Of a stretch of DNA of 64,000 nucleotides, positions 33,148 through 42,660 are shown piece by piece. Each line of letters begins with the position of its first letter. The first letter of the stretch is position 1. Where the stretch lies: positions 1-64,000 of the forward strand of contig JAYVRA010000021.1 in NCBI GenBank assembly GCA_043776635.1, read 5' to 3'. Below the pieces are notes generated by a model. It saw only the letters and a list, made by a program, of their open reading frames with translations, ran no database searches and had not been told where the DNA came from. Origin of the DNA: JANMEX01 sp043776635 (GTDB taxonomy: Bacteria; Pseudomonadota; Alphaproteobacteria; Rhizobiales; Rhizobiaceae). Made by a program: the position numbers and the translations under genes.

Positions 33148-35004
33148 TCACGCCATCCCCTCCAGCTCATCAATCAGCCCTTCAATCACTGACAACCCCT
33201 TGTCCCAGAAACCCGGATCGGTCGCATCCAGCCCGAACGGGGCTAATAACTCCGAGTGATGTTTTGTCCCTCCGGCGCGGAGCATGTCGAAGTATTTTTC
33301 CTGGAAGCCGCCTTCGGCGTTTTGATAAACGGCATAGAGCGAATTTACGAGGCAGTCGCCGAAGGCGTAGGCATAGACGTAGAAGGGCGAGTGGATGAAA
33401 TGCGGGATGTAGGCCCAGAAGGTTTCGTAGCCTTCGCCGGACTGAACGGCGGGGCCGAGGCTTTCTTTTTGCACTTCCAGCCATAGTTCGCCGATGCGCT
33501 GCGCGGTGAGTTCGCCCTCTTTGCGCTCTGTGTGGAGGCGGCGCTCGAACTGGTAGAAGGCGATTTGGCGCACGACCGTGTTGATTATGTCCTCGACTTT
33601 TTGTGCCAGCATGGCTTTGCGCTCGCCGACATCCTTTGTCCGGTTAAGCAGCGAGCGGAAAGTGAGCATTTCGCCGAAGACTGACGCGGTTTCTGCCAAT
33701 GTCAGCGGTGTGGCGCTCATCAGGGGGCCACGCGGGCCTGCCAGCACTTGATGGACGCCGTGGCCCAGCTCGTGTGCCAGTGTCATGACATCGCGCGGCT
33801 TGCCTTGATAGTTTATCAAAACATAGGGGTGGACGGAAGGCACTGTAGGGTGGGCGAAAGCGCCCGGCGATTTGCCGGGGCGGGTTTGTGCGTCAATCCA
33901 GTTTTTGTCGAAAAACTGTTTGGCGATTGCCGCCATTTCCGGAGCGAAATCGCCATAGGCTTCGAGCACTGTGTCGCGGGCGGCATCCCAGCTGATTTCG
34001 GCTTTAGGCGCGGTTGGCAGCGGTGCGTTGCGGTCATAGTGCATGAGCTGGTCAAGGCCCAGCCACTTGGCTTTCATGGCATAGTAGCGATGTGACAGAC
34101 GGGGGTAGGCCTTGATGACGGCGCTGGCGAGAGCATCGACAACCTCGCGCTCGACGCGGTTGGCCAAGTGGCGGCTATCGGCAATGTCCTCAAAGCCGCG
34201 CCAGCGATCCGAGATTTCCTTGTCCTTGGCCAGCGTATTGGTGATGAGCGCGAATGTGCGGATGTTTTCAGAGAAGGTTTTGGCGAGCGCCGCTGCGCCG
34301 AGCTTGCGGCGTTCGCGGTTGGCGTCTTGCAACAGGTTCAGCGTCGGTTCGATGGGCTGCTTTTCGCCGTCCACATCAAAGCGCAGTGCGGTCATGGTTT
34401 CGTCAAACAGCCGGTTCCACGCGCCGCGACCGGTGGTGGATTTTTCTAAGAAGAGCTGCTCGGTGCGCTCGTCCAACTGGTATGGCTTGTCCTTGCGCAA
34501 ATCTTCAATCCACGGCCTGTAATGCGCCAGCGCCGGATTGGTCTTATAAGCGGTTTGTAAAAGTGCATGGTCGATTTGGTTGAGTTCGAGCGAATAAAAT
34601 AAAAGATGTGAAGAAGCATCCGTCAGTTTTTCCTGCGCGTCGCCATAGAGCTTGGCGATGGCCGCATCAGATGAGTCTCCTGCGTAGAGCAGGCCTACGT
34701 AAGACATTATGCGACCCATGAGGTCTTCAATTTCCTCGTAGTCTTTAATTGAAAAGGCTAATGTACCTCCGCTTACGGTTGCTGATTCGACTATGAGCTT
34801 GCCTTTCCATTTGGCTTCGAACGCTAAGGCCTTGTTTTGAGACGATAACATGTCTTGTGCCAATTCGGGGCAGTTTGGAGAAGAATAAAGATCGTTTAGG
34901 TTCCAAATAGGAAGAATTTGCCTCGACTCTGGCAAAATAGGGCTAGATTCTGGCGCAAATGTGATTGTTTGATTAAGTTTATACTTATATAATAAGTTAA
35001 GCAT
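33148..35004 (-). CDS. pepF: Oligoendopeptidase F (M3 metallopeptidase)
   Basis: A cytoplasmic zinc peptidase of 618 residues that cuts short peptides. The zinc motif HELGH is at about residue 410 in DVMTLAHELGHGVHQVLAGP, with the third ligand Glu in PLTLAETASVFGEM. Other conserved parts are WNLNDLY near the N-terminus, the YPRLSHRYYAMKAKWLGLDQ region and FYVYAYAFGDCLVNSLYAVY. The N-terminal 30 residues before LPIWNLNDLY are not conserved, so the true start may be slightly later. The gene resumes the conserved chromosome after the defence island. Confidence 0.95.
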   Translation of the reverse strand: MLNLLYKYKLNQTITFAPESSPILPESRQILPIWNLNDLYSSPNCPELAQDMLSSQNKALAFEAKWKGKLIVESATVSGGTLAFSIKDYEEIEDLMGRIMSYVGLLYAGDSSDAAIAKLYGDAQEKLTDASSHLLFYSLELNQIDHALLQTAYKTNPALAHYRPWIEDLRKDKPYQLDERTEQLFLEKSTTGRGAWNRLFDETMTALRFDVDGEKQPIEPTLNLLQDANRERRKLGAAALAKTFSENIRTFALITNTLAKDKEISDRWRGFEDIADSRHLANRVEREVVDALASAVIKAYPRLSHRYYAMKAKWLGLDQLMHYDRNAPLPTAPKAEISWDAARDTVLEAYGDFAPEMAAIAKQFFDKNWIDAQTRPGKSPGAFAHPTVPSVHPYVLINYQGKPRDVMTLAHELGHGVHQVLAGPRGPLMSATPLTLAETASVFGEMLTFRSLLNRTKDVGERKAMLAQKVEDIINTVVRQIAFYQFERRLHTERKEGELTAQRIGELWLEVQKESLGPAVQSGEGYETFWAYIPHFIHSPFYVYAYAFGDCLVNSLYAVYQNAEGGFQEKYFDMLRAGGTKHHSELLAPFGLDATDPGFWDKGLSVIEGLIDELEGMA

Positions 35005-35163
35005 TTAAAATGGCTCCGGTCGAAAAATAACAGAACGAGTGCGTATCTCGTTAATCTACATGGATGGTATTTTGATAACAGACAATTCACCTGTTTTGTT
35101 GAGATCATTTTCAACTATTTCTGTAATGATCATCATATTGTTTGATTTAACCCAAAGTGATTC

Positions 35164-36642
35164 ATGTCAGGTTTAATACTCATAGTTGATGATGAACCTG
35201 TTCAACGGCGCCTGTTAGAGGCCACTGTTGTGCGGATGGGCTATCAAGTATTGCCCGTGGAAACCGGCGCAAAGGCGCTGGCTGCCTTTGATGGACCGCA
35301 GGGTGCTGCTATCGCTTTGGTTATTCTCGATCTGGTCATGCCGGATATTGATGGTATGACTGTTTTGATAACCATGCGTGAGCGCGGCAACCTTACGCCT
35401 GTCATTGTGCAGACGGCTCAGGGCGGTATCGATACTGTAATTAGTGCAATGCGGGCAGGGGCGTTTGATTTTGTGGTCAAGCCGGTTTCGCCAGAGCGTT
35501 TACATGTGTCGATTGGCAACGCTTTGAAGGTGCAAGCGCTTGAGGGCGAATTCACGCGCATTAAGAAAACAGTGTCTGGCACGCTGACATTTAAAGATAT
35601 TATTACAAAGAGTCCGGCTATGGAGCGGGTGATACGGCTTGGCGAGAAGGCTGCGCAATCGAATATTCCGATTATTATTGAGGGTGAATCGGGCGTTGGC
35701 AAGGAAGTGATTGCGCGCGCTATTCAGGGTTCCGGTAAGCGTGCGGGTAAGCCGTTCGTCACGGTCAATTGCGGCGCTATTCCGGATAATTTGGTGGAGA
35801 GCATATTATTTGGTCATGAAAAAGGCTCGTTCACCGGTGCCACTGAAAAACATCAGGGTAAGTTTGTCGAGGCGGACGGCGGCACGTTGTTTTTGGATGA
35901 AATCGGAGATTTGCCACTGGATGCACAGGTTAAGCTGCTGCGCGCTGTGCAACTGGGTGAGATTGACCCTGTCGGCGGGCGCAAGACAGTGAAGGTTGAT
36001 ATTCGCCTTATCTCGGCCACACACCGCAATTTGATTGATCATGTGCGCAACGGCAAATTTCGCGAAGATTTATATTATCGCATCAACGTGTTTCCGATTT
36101 TCGTTCCAAGCTTGCGGGAACGCCGTGAAGATATTCCTTGGCTGGTGAGGCATTTTATGGCGCGTTTTGCCGCTGAAGAAGGTCGTAAGGGACTGACAAA
36201 TGCATCCAGCCATGCAATGGCAATGCTGAAAAGTTATGATTGGCCAGGTAATGTGCGGCAGCTTGAGAATGCAGTGTTCCGGGCGGTCGTCATGTGTGAA
36301 GGCAATGAACTCATGCCTGAAGATTTTCCGCAGATAATGAGCCAGACCGTGCTAACTGATTTGACCAGCGCTATTGCCGAAGAAGCCGCTGGTCACAGTA
36401 TCGAGCATGAAGTTGCTTCATCCACACTGGAATCATTGACCTCGGCATTTATGTCGGAGGATGGCGAAATCCGGTCGCTGAGCGAGATTGAAGAGCAAGT
36501 TATCAGGCGCGCTATTGACATTTACGATGGGCAGATGAGTGAAGTGTCCCGGCGTTTGGGTATTGGCCGCTCGACACTTTATCGTAAATTGAAAGAATAC
36601 GGCATCGACAACGATGATGATCAGGCAGCCAGTGCAGCTTGA
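35164..36642 (+). CDS. NtrC-family sigma-54-dependent response regulator
   Basis: A transcription activator of 492 residues. The receiver domain has Asp56 in VILDLVMPDIDG and Lys in VVKPVSPERL. The AAA+ domain shows Walker A GESGVGKE (about residues 174-181), GSFTGA (about 221-226; the sigma-54 loop normally reads GAFTGA), Walker B GGTLFLDEIGDLP and the arginine fingers FREDLYYRINVFP. The C-terminal Fis-type HTH is EVSRRLGIGRSTLYRKLKEY. No histidine kinase adjoins it. The regulon cannot be deduced here; a similar stand-alone gene is common in Hyphomicrobiales. Confidence 0.93.
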   Translation: MSGLILIVDDEPVQRRLLEATVVRMGYQVLPVETGAKALAAFDGPQGAAIALVILDLVMPDIDGMTVLITMRERGNLTPVIVQTAQGGIDTVISAMRAGAFDFVVKPVSPERLHVSIGNALKVQALEGEFTRIKKTVSGTLTFKDIITKSPAMERVIRLGEKAAQSNIPIIIEGESGVGKEVIARAIQGSGKRAGKPFVTVNCGAIPDNLVESILFGHEKGSFTGATEKHQGKFVEADGGTLFLDEIGDLPLDAQVKLLRAVQLGEIDPVGGRKTVKVDIRLISATHRNLIDHVRNGKFREDLYYRINVFPIFVPSLRERREDIPWLVRHFMARFAAEEGRKGLTNASSHAMAMLKSYDWPGNVRQLENAVFRAVVMCEGNELMPEDFPQIMSQTVLTDLTSAIAEEAAGHSIEHEVASSTLESLTSAFMSEDGEIRSLSEIEEQVIRRAIDIYDGQMSEVSRRLGIGRSTLYRKLKEYGIDNDDDQAASAA

Positions 36643-36841
36643 TCAGTCAGTTATCAACAGCAAAACTTGTCATTTACCATTCATTGACCTTACTATAGCA
36701 ATTACCTCCTTGGCTTGGTGTTGCCATTCCTATGACTTATTTTAAAGGCACTAAGCGGCTGTTAACCAAATTAACCGACACTGGCATGGTAAATAAAGTC
36801 TGTATAAGGATTATCGTACGGTGTTTGGTGATCAGGGTTTT

Positions 36842-38692
36842 ATGAGGGGTAATTTGCAGTCAAAAGACGGGTTCTTGGCAAAGATGGCTTACATTGCGCG
36901 TATGATATCCGCTGCGGTGGCTTTATCGTGTGTATTGCTGCAAAATGCAATTGCTGAAACCCGCACACTAAAGATTTATCAAGTTCACACCGGTGAGCGC
37001 TACGATATCACGTTTAAGCGCAATGGGGTATATCTGCCGGACGGTCTGAAGAAGTTGAATTATGCGCTGCGTGACTGGCGTCGCAATGAGCCGACTAAAA
37101 TGGACCCTCACCTGTTTGATTTGATCTGGGAAGTTTATCAGCGGGTGGGAACAAACGAATATATCAATGTTGTTTGTGGCTATCGTGCGCCGGAAACTAA
37201 CTCAATGCTGCGCCACCGCTCTAAAGGTGTCTCAGAAAAGAGCCAGCATATCCTTGGCAAGGCGATGGATTATTTTATTCCTGGTGTGTCTCTAAAGAAG
37301 CTGCGTTATACCGGCTTGCAAATGCAGATTGGCGGCGTGGGTTATTACCCGACGTCGGGTTCGCCATTCGTGCACATGGATGTTGGCCGTGTCCGCCATT
37401 GGCCGCGTATGAGCCGCAGCGAATTGATGGCAGTTTTTCCTGACGGGAAAACAATACACATCCCAAGTGATGGCAAGCCATTGGCTGGTTATGGAGTGGC
37501 GTTGGCCGCCTATCAAGCGCACAAGGGTAATGGTGGTTCGTCCATCGCCAGTGCGATACCATCGGGTAAAAAACGCACTCTGCTACAAGCGCTATTTGGT
37601 GGCGGTGGTGCAGACGAGAGCGAAGATAATGCCGGTGACGAGGGCGTAGCCGTCGCTGCCGCCGCACCAAAGCCTGTTAAGCAACAGGCTGCGCCTATTG
37701 AGCCCGATCCTGCCCCGATTGTTCCGCAACAGCCGGTTATTGTCGCTACCTTGCCGCGCCGCGATCAGAATAATGGTGTTGCCGCGCCGCGTCCTGACGC
37801 TGATTTGACCGGCCAAGAATCGCAACTATTGGCGTTTGCCGTGCCTGTACCATCTAAAAAACCGCGTTTTGCAGCTGTGCAGCCGATACCGTCCACTCAA
37901 GCTGATATGCAGGTTGACTTCGATACGTCCACCCGACAGCCATTTGTTCCTGTTGTAGCAAAATCTGATCCAAAAGCGGATGAGGCTGCTATAGCTAATG
38001 TTATGGGAGTTGTTAAGCAGGAGCCACCGTTTCTGGCAGGTGTAGTTCCGCTTCCGGGCAGGAAGCCAAAAGCGCCGGAGGTCGATATGGCTTCGGTTGC
38101 TATCCCGATACCGCGTCCTTTGAGCGAAAATGATGTGCAGGCGAGCGCTGAACCCTCAGCGGAGGTGGCTGCACTGGAACCTGCGTCTGCGAATACGACA
38201 ATCGGGCAAATCTTGGAACAGCAACCCGAGCTTCAGCCTGATGTAGAGGCGTTCACTGACCCGGCAGTGGTTGATCCCGACACAATTGAACAGGGCGACA
38301 TTGTTGCGTCAGTTCCAATTCCGGTGCAAAAGGTGGCAAATCCATCGGCCACCATGCGCAACGTAATGTTGGCAAATGCAGATGGCTCGCTTGAAAACGA
38401 TGTGAAGACGACCGCAAAGGGTGGCAAGCCAAAAGCGCAAGATGCCAAGCCGGGCATCAAAACTGTTGCCAAAGTGCCGACGCCAAAAATTGGCAAATTT
38501 GCGCTTGGCGCGCAGAATATTGCTATGGCAAATCAACCTATTGCGCCGGAATATGCGCAAGCACTGGTTCGCGCTGCGCCAACGGAGGTCTACATGGCGG
38601 GCTTCAGTAAAGAGGGACCGCTGAAAGCGAACAGCTTCTCCGGGAAGTCTGTAAATTTCCTGCGCGTGGCAAAATTCAACGGCGTTAAATGA
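36842..38692 (+). CDS. DUF882 (M15-like) exported protein with long Pro/Ala-rich tail
   Basis: About 616 residues. After an N-terminal hydrophobic signal (ISAAVALSCVLLQNAIAE) the DUF882/peptidase M15 domain spans about residues 40-200: YQVHTGERYDITFKRNGVYL, LNYALRDWRRNE, VVCGYRAPETNSMLR, KSQHILGKAMDYFI and GSPFVHMDVGRVRHWP. The His/Asp zinc ligands of M15 enzymes are recognisable (SQH...AMD; VHMD). The remaining 400 residues are low-complexity with repeated VP.P..KP-like units (VPVPSKKP, VVPLPGRKP, AIPIPRP, SVPIPVQK). It probably acts on peptidoglycan in the periplasm. The ATG at 36842 has AGGG nearby; a GTG at 36821 is less likely. Confidence 0.87.
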   Translation: MRGNLQSKDGFLAKMAYIARMISAAVALSCVLLQNAIAETRTLKIYQVHTGERYDITFKRNGVYLPDGLKKLNYALRDWRRNEPTKMDPHLFDLIWEVYQRVGTNEYINVVCGYRAPETNSMLRHRSKGVSEKSQHILGKAMDYFIPGVSLKKLRYTGLQMQIGGVGYYPTSGSPFVHMDVGRVRHWPRMSRSELMAVFPDGKTIHIPSDGKPLAGYGVALAAYQAHKGNGGSSIASAIPSGKKRTLLQALFGGGGADESEDNAGDEGVAVAAAAPKPVKQQAAPIEPDPAPIVPQQPVIVATLPRRDQNNGVAAPRPDADLTGQESQLLAFAVPVPSKKPRFAAVQPIPSTQADMQVDFDTSTRQPFVPVVAKSDPKADEAAIANVMGVVKQEPPFLAGVVPLPGRKPKAPEVDMASVAIPIPRPLSENDVQASAEPSAEVAALEPASANTTIGQILEQQPELQPDVEAFTDPAVVDPDTIEQGDIVASVPIPVQKVANPSATMRNVMLANADGSLENDVKTTAKGGKPKAQDAKPGIKTVAKVPTPKIGKFALGAQNIAMANQPIAPEYAQALVRAAPTEVYMAGFSKEGPLKANSFSGKSVNFLRVAKFNGVK

Positions 38693-38788
38693 AAATATCC
38701 CGCATAAAAGCGGGCTATTGACCTTCAAAACATATCATTTGTGATGAATACTAGAACAGCGTTGTGCCAAAAGTGTGAGTGGTGCGTT

Positions 38789-39040
38789 AGGGTCTGGACC
38801 TGTTAATTTTGAGGAAATGGTCGAGGTGATTTTTGGTGAGTGCCAAGTGTCTTTGGTGAGTGCCAAGTGTCTAGGCACAGGAGCGAAGGCGCAGGGAAAT
38901 GCGGGCATGTTGCTATCGCCTCTTCGAGTGGCAAGCTTTTGCGACTTCAAGCCAATGCGACATGGCAATCGCCGGAAAGCGCCAGATCCTGGCACCAACA
39001 GGCAACTGACTTCACTCTGCGGCGTCAAACAGTTTAAACG
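38789..39040. repeat. Dispersed inverted-repeat element, copy 4 (right end lost)
   Basis: The left end agggtctggacctg, then gaaatggtcgaggtgattt, is intact. A 20-bp unit (tttggtgagtgccaagtgtc) occurs twice in tandem, where copy 2 has it once. The middle shares blocks with copies 2 and 3. After the cgtcaaacagttt block homology stops (about 39040) and the inverted right terminus is absent. It lies between a plus-strand gene and the end of galU. Confidence 0.85.
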
Positions 39041-39116
39041 AGCATCAAAACGATGCGAGAAATCAAAGACTTTGAAAGACAAGCCGATTCTATTATCGGC
39101 AAGCGTTGTTCCAGGA

Positions 39117-40034
39117 CTACCGCGTTATCATGCGGCGTTCCATTGGGACCATTTGGTCTAATAATTCTTGTGCAGTTGCTGCAATATGGTCATGCAAATC
39201 CGGGCGCCACAGTGCAAAGGCCAAATTAGCCTCAACAAATCCTTCTTTTGATCCGCAATCAAAGGTACGTCCTTTGAAATGGCTGCCATAGAATGACTGG
39301 TCGTTCATCAGCTTTTGCATAGCATCTGTAAGCTGAATTTCGTTGCCGGTACCGCGCTCTTGCGTTGCAAGATAGGAAAAAATTTCCGGCTGGAGGATAT
39401 AGCGACCATTGATATAGAGATTAGAAGGAGCTGTTCCTTGTTTTGGTTTTTCAATCATACTGGTGATTTTGAAACCGTCCCCAAAAGATTGGCCGCGACC
39501 AACAATACCATATTTATGCGACTCAGAGGGATCGCATTCTTGCACGCCGATGATGTTTTGGCCGGTCTCCTCATAAAGAGAAACCATTTCTTTCAAGCAG
39601 CCTTTTTTGGCCTGCATGATCATATCGGGCAATAATAGCGCGAATGGCTCATCACCAACCAAATCACGGGCGCACCATACGGCGTGTCCAAGCCCCATGG
39701 GCACTTGCTGGCGGGTGAAACTGGTACTTCCGGGTACTGGTTGCATTCGTTGCAGCCGCTCCAATTCCTCATCTTTGCCGCGCTCGGCAAGCGTATTGTA
39801 TAGTTCAAACTGAACGTCGAAATAGTCCTCTATGACGCCTTTGTTGCGGCCTGTCACAAAAATCATATGTTCAATACCTGCCTCGCGCGCCTCGTCCACC
39901 ACATATTGAATGACGGGACGATCGACAATCGTCAGCATTTCTTTCGGGATCGCTTTGGTGGCCGGGAGGAAGCGCGTGCCAAGACCGGCAACGGGGAATA
40001 CAGCTTTGCGAATTTTACGCGGGCGTTCAGTCAT
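39117..40034 (-). CDS. galU: UTP-glucose-1-phosphate uridylyltransferase
   Basis: GalU makes UDP-glucose for surface polysaccharides and glucans. The 305-residue protein shows the nucleotide-binding start KAVFPVAGLGTRFLPATKAI, PKEMLTIVDRPVIQYVVDEA, VTGRNKGVIEDYFD, VPMGLGHAVWCARDLVGDEP, FALLLPDMIM and GNEIQLTDAM. All are standard for bacterial GalU. It is divergent from the murein transglycosylase gene; the promoter region between them (40035-40224) is AT-rich. Confidence 0.96.
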   Translation of the reverse strand: MTERPRKIRKAVFPVAGLGTRFLPATKAIPKEMLTIVDRPVIQYVVDEAREAGIEHMIFVTGRNKGVIEDYFDVQFELYNTLAERGKDEELERLQRMQPVPGSTSFTRQQVPMGLGHAVWCARDLVGDEPFALLLPDMIMQAKKGCLKEMVSLYEETGQNIIGVQECDPSESHKYGIVGRGQSFGDGFKITSMIEKPKQGTAPSNLYINGRYILQPEIFSYLATQERGTGNEIQLTDAMQKLMNDQSFYGSHFKGRTFDCGSKEGFVEANLAFALWRPDLHDHIAATAQELLDQMVPMERRMITR

Positions 40035-40224
40035 ATTTTATTCCTCTGGTCTGTAGCGAACACTTTCATGACAAATTTTAGATTCAGTGAATATGCCTGG
40101 TTTGACCATTCTTTTGGCTGGAAAATAATGGTGCGTGGTAAAGTTGTCTTGGGATATGGTAAACCAAATCCTAACTTTCGATCATTACTCTGCTGTATGT
40201 TATGAAGTGAGAAGGAAAAAGCTG

Positions 40225-41433
40225 ATGATTTTAAAACTACGACAATCATTAATTGTGTCATCCAGCTCATTATTTTTACTACTCGCCAGTATGGGTTCCT
40301 CTTACGCTGATCAAGGATTTCAAAACTTTATAATAAAATTTAAAGGTGTTGCCGCCGGGAGCGGAATTTCTGCTGCAACCTACAATGCAGCATTTGCCGG
40401 TATCACTGACATTGACCCTGTCGTTTTGGAAAAGGCCAACTTCCAACCAGAATTTAAGTCAGCAATGTGGGACTACATGGACAATCGCGTGCAGGAAAAA
40501 TCTGTCGCTAATGGCCTGGCTATGGCAATAAAATATAAGCCATGGCTGGATAAAATAGAATCTAAATTTGGTGTCGACCGCAATATACTGTTAGCCATTT
40601 GGTCGATGGAAACCAATTATGGTGAGATACTTAAGCGCCCCGATGCGGTTCGCTCAGTTGTCCGTTCGTTGGCAACTTTGGCTTATGCCGACCGGAGCCG
40701 CGCGAAATTTGCCCGCACGCAGCTGATTGCCGCACTCAAAATATTGCAACGCGGCGATGTGGACGGCGCAGGCCTGCAAGGTTCATGGGCAGGCGCGATG
40801 GGCCAAACTCAATTTATTCCAACCAGTTATCTCATTTACGCGGTGGATATGGATGGCAATGGACGGCGTGATATTTGGAACTCTGTTCCAGATGCGCTGG
40901 CAACATCTGCCAATTTGCTGCGCCAAAATGGCTGGCAGACGGGTCGTACATGGGGCTATGAAGTGGCGTTGCCTGGCGGCATAGTGAGCGGTGCAAAATC
41001 GCTTGATGCGTGGGCGGCAAGCGGTGTCAACCGCGCCAACGGCAAACCTTTCCGCAATGGTGGCGATGGAGCAACATTGAAGCTGCTAGATGGAAAGTCC
41101 GGCGCGGCATTCCTTATGCTGAAGAATTTTCGGGTCATAAAAGCCTATAATAATGCTGACAAATATGCGCTGGCGGTCGGTCTATTGGCAGACCAAATTG
41201 CTGGTGGCAGCGGACAGGTGCATGATTGGAAGCGGCCGTTCACGAAGCTCAGCATTCCGGAAAAAGAAGAATTGCAGCAGCGCTTAGCAAAAGCCGGTGT
41301 TTATGATGGAGAAATTGACGGCAGTGTCGGGTCGGGTACAAAAGCGGCGATAGTGGCTTACCAAAGTCAGGCGGGCTTGACGCAAGACGGCTATCCCAGC
41401 AAAGAGCTACTGGATTTTTTGCGTGAGAGATAA
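40225..41433 (+). CDS. Lytic murein transglycosylase, MltB type
   Basis: A 402-residue exported enzyme that cleaves the glycan strand of peptidoglycan. A signal peptide (SLIVSSSSLFLLLASMGSSYA) ends near residue 28. The catalytic Glu is about residue 129 in LLAIWSMETNYGEILKRPDA, and SWAGAMGQTQFIPTSYLIYA and DMDGNGRRDIWNSVPDAL are typical of the SltB3/MltB family. A peptidoglycan-binding domain closes the protein (LAKAGVYDGEIDGSVGSGTK). GAAGGA lies about nine bases before the ATG at 40225. It overlaps the next gene by 11 bases, suggesting an operon. Confidence 0.93.
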   Translation: MILKLRQSLIVSSSSLFLLLASMGSSYADQGFQNFIIKFKGVAAGSGISAATYNAAFAGITDIDPVVLEKANFQPEFKSAMWDYMDNRVQEKSVANGLAMAIKYKPWLDKIESKFGVDRNILLAIWSMETNYGEILKRPDAVRSVVRSLATLAYADRSRAKFARTQLIAALKILQRGDVDGAGLQGSWAGAMGQTQFIPTSYLIYAVDMDGNGRRDIWNSVPDALATSANLLRQNGWQTGRTWGYEVALPGGIVSGAKSLDAWAASGVNRANGKPFRNGGDGATLKLLDGKSGAAFLMLKNFRVIKAYNNADKYALAVGLLADQIAGGSGQVHDWKRPFTKLSIPEKEELQQRLAKAGVYDGEIDGSVGSGTKAAIVAYQSQAGLTQDGYPSKELLDFLRER

Positions 41434-42655
41434 TGAGGCCGGGTGGATAGTTTTGAGATTATTTAACGAACGTATTTTTGTGCTTGCTTTGGCTGTGGCC
41501 ATACTGCCTATGCCAATACTTGATCGCGCCTATGCTCAGCAAGCCCATTCACCTTCGATATTAGAATTCTTCGGTTTTAAGCGGGCCGCACCGCAAATAG
41601 TTGAGAAAAAAGCGAAAATCAGTTACAAAAAAAATAGTATTTTAAAACTGCAAGGGCGCAAAAAACTCAATAATTTGGCTCAAAAGCCCCAAAGTGCCAC
41701 CATATCCGCTGATGGTGCGAACGTCGATAATACTATGCAAAATGATGGTTTGCCGCTAGAAAAAATGATCGATGCCAAAACAATTTTAGTGGTTGGCGAC
41801 TTTATGGCAGGCAATATTTCGGAGGGTATCGACAGTGCTTTTGCGGGCGATGCGGGCGTTACAGTTATTGAAAAATCAAATGGTTCCTCCGGCTTTGTCC
41901 GGAATGATTATTACAGCTGGCCGCAATCAATAGCCGGACTGATTGCTGAGACGAAACCATCTGTCATTGTGGTGATGATTGGCGCGAATGATCGCCAGCC
42001 GCTTCGACTAAACGATAGAAATGAACCGGTACGCAGTCCCGCTTGGACTATCGACTACGAAGGGCGCGTTTCGCAGTTTGCAAGTACGCTTAAGTCAGCA
42101 AGTGTTCCGGTCGTTTGGGTTGGGTTGCCGCCGTTCAAATCCACACAAATGAGCGCCGACTATTTGGCATTCAACGATATTTACCGCAAAGCCGCTCAAA
42201 TTACCGGCGGTACATTCATTGATATCTGGGAGGGTTTTGTGGATGAGCTTGGTGCATTCACGATCAATGGATCAGATTATACCGGTCAACCAGCGCGGCT
42301 TCGTGGTAGCGATGGAATTAGTTTATCAACGGCAGGAAGACGTAAAATTGCTTTTTATGCTGAAAAAGCGATTCGCAGTGGTTTGGGCGAAGTGGCGCAG
42401 CCACTTAACCTTGTCCTTGGACCATTTTCGCTGCCAGGGCCTATGCGGCCGGCGGCGCCGGATGTTGCGACGATAACAAGGCTTGCTCCCATATCATTAT
42501 TTGATCCTGTTTTTGATGGTGATAGCAAATTGCTTGGTGGCTCGGCACAGCCAAGCAACCCAACTCCGGGTTCTGCTGCTGGAGCGCTTTATATTAATGG
42601 AAAGCTACCGGAGCCAAAGCCCGGCAGAATTGATGATTTTAAGGTAATTAAGTAG
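41423..42655 (+). CDS. DUF459/SGNH-hydrolase family exported protein
   Basis: About 410 residues. A signal or anchor segment (IFVLALAVAILPMPILDRAY) is followed by a basic linker. The DUF459 SGNH-like domain spans about residues 120-330: ILVVGDFMAGNISEGIDSAF, SGFVRNDYYSWP, SVIVVMIGANDRQPLRL, VVWVGLPPF and RLRGSDGISLSTAGRRKIAF. The D.S nucleophile of classical SGNH enzymes is replaced by GDFMAG here, as usual in DUF459. The start is GTG 41423, overlapping mltB, or a TTG ten codons on. An envelope function (O-acetyl esterase or structural) is inferred from context. Confidence 0.85.
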   Translation: MRDNEAGWIVLRLFNERIFVLALAVAILPMPILDRAYAQQAHSPSILEFFGFKRAAPQIVEKKAKISYKKNSILKLQGRKKLNNLAQKPQSATISADGANVDNTMQNDGLPLEKMIDAKTILVVGDFMAGNISEGIDSAFAGDAGVTVIEKSNGSSGFVRNDYYSWPQSIAGLIAETKPSVIVVMIGANDRQPLRLNDRNEPVRSPAWTIDYEGRVSQFASTLKSASVPVVWVGLPPFKSTQMSADYLAFNDIYRKAAQITGGTFIDIWEGFVDELGAFTINGSDYTGQPARLRGSDGISLSTAGRRKIAFYAEKAIRSGLGEVAQPLNLVLGPFSLPGPMRPAAPDVATITRLAPISLFDPVFDGDSKLLGGSAQPSNPTPGSAAGALYINGKLPEPKPGRIDDFKVIK

Positions 42656-42660
42656 CCACG

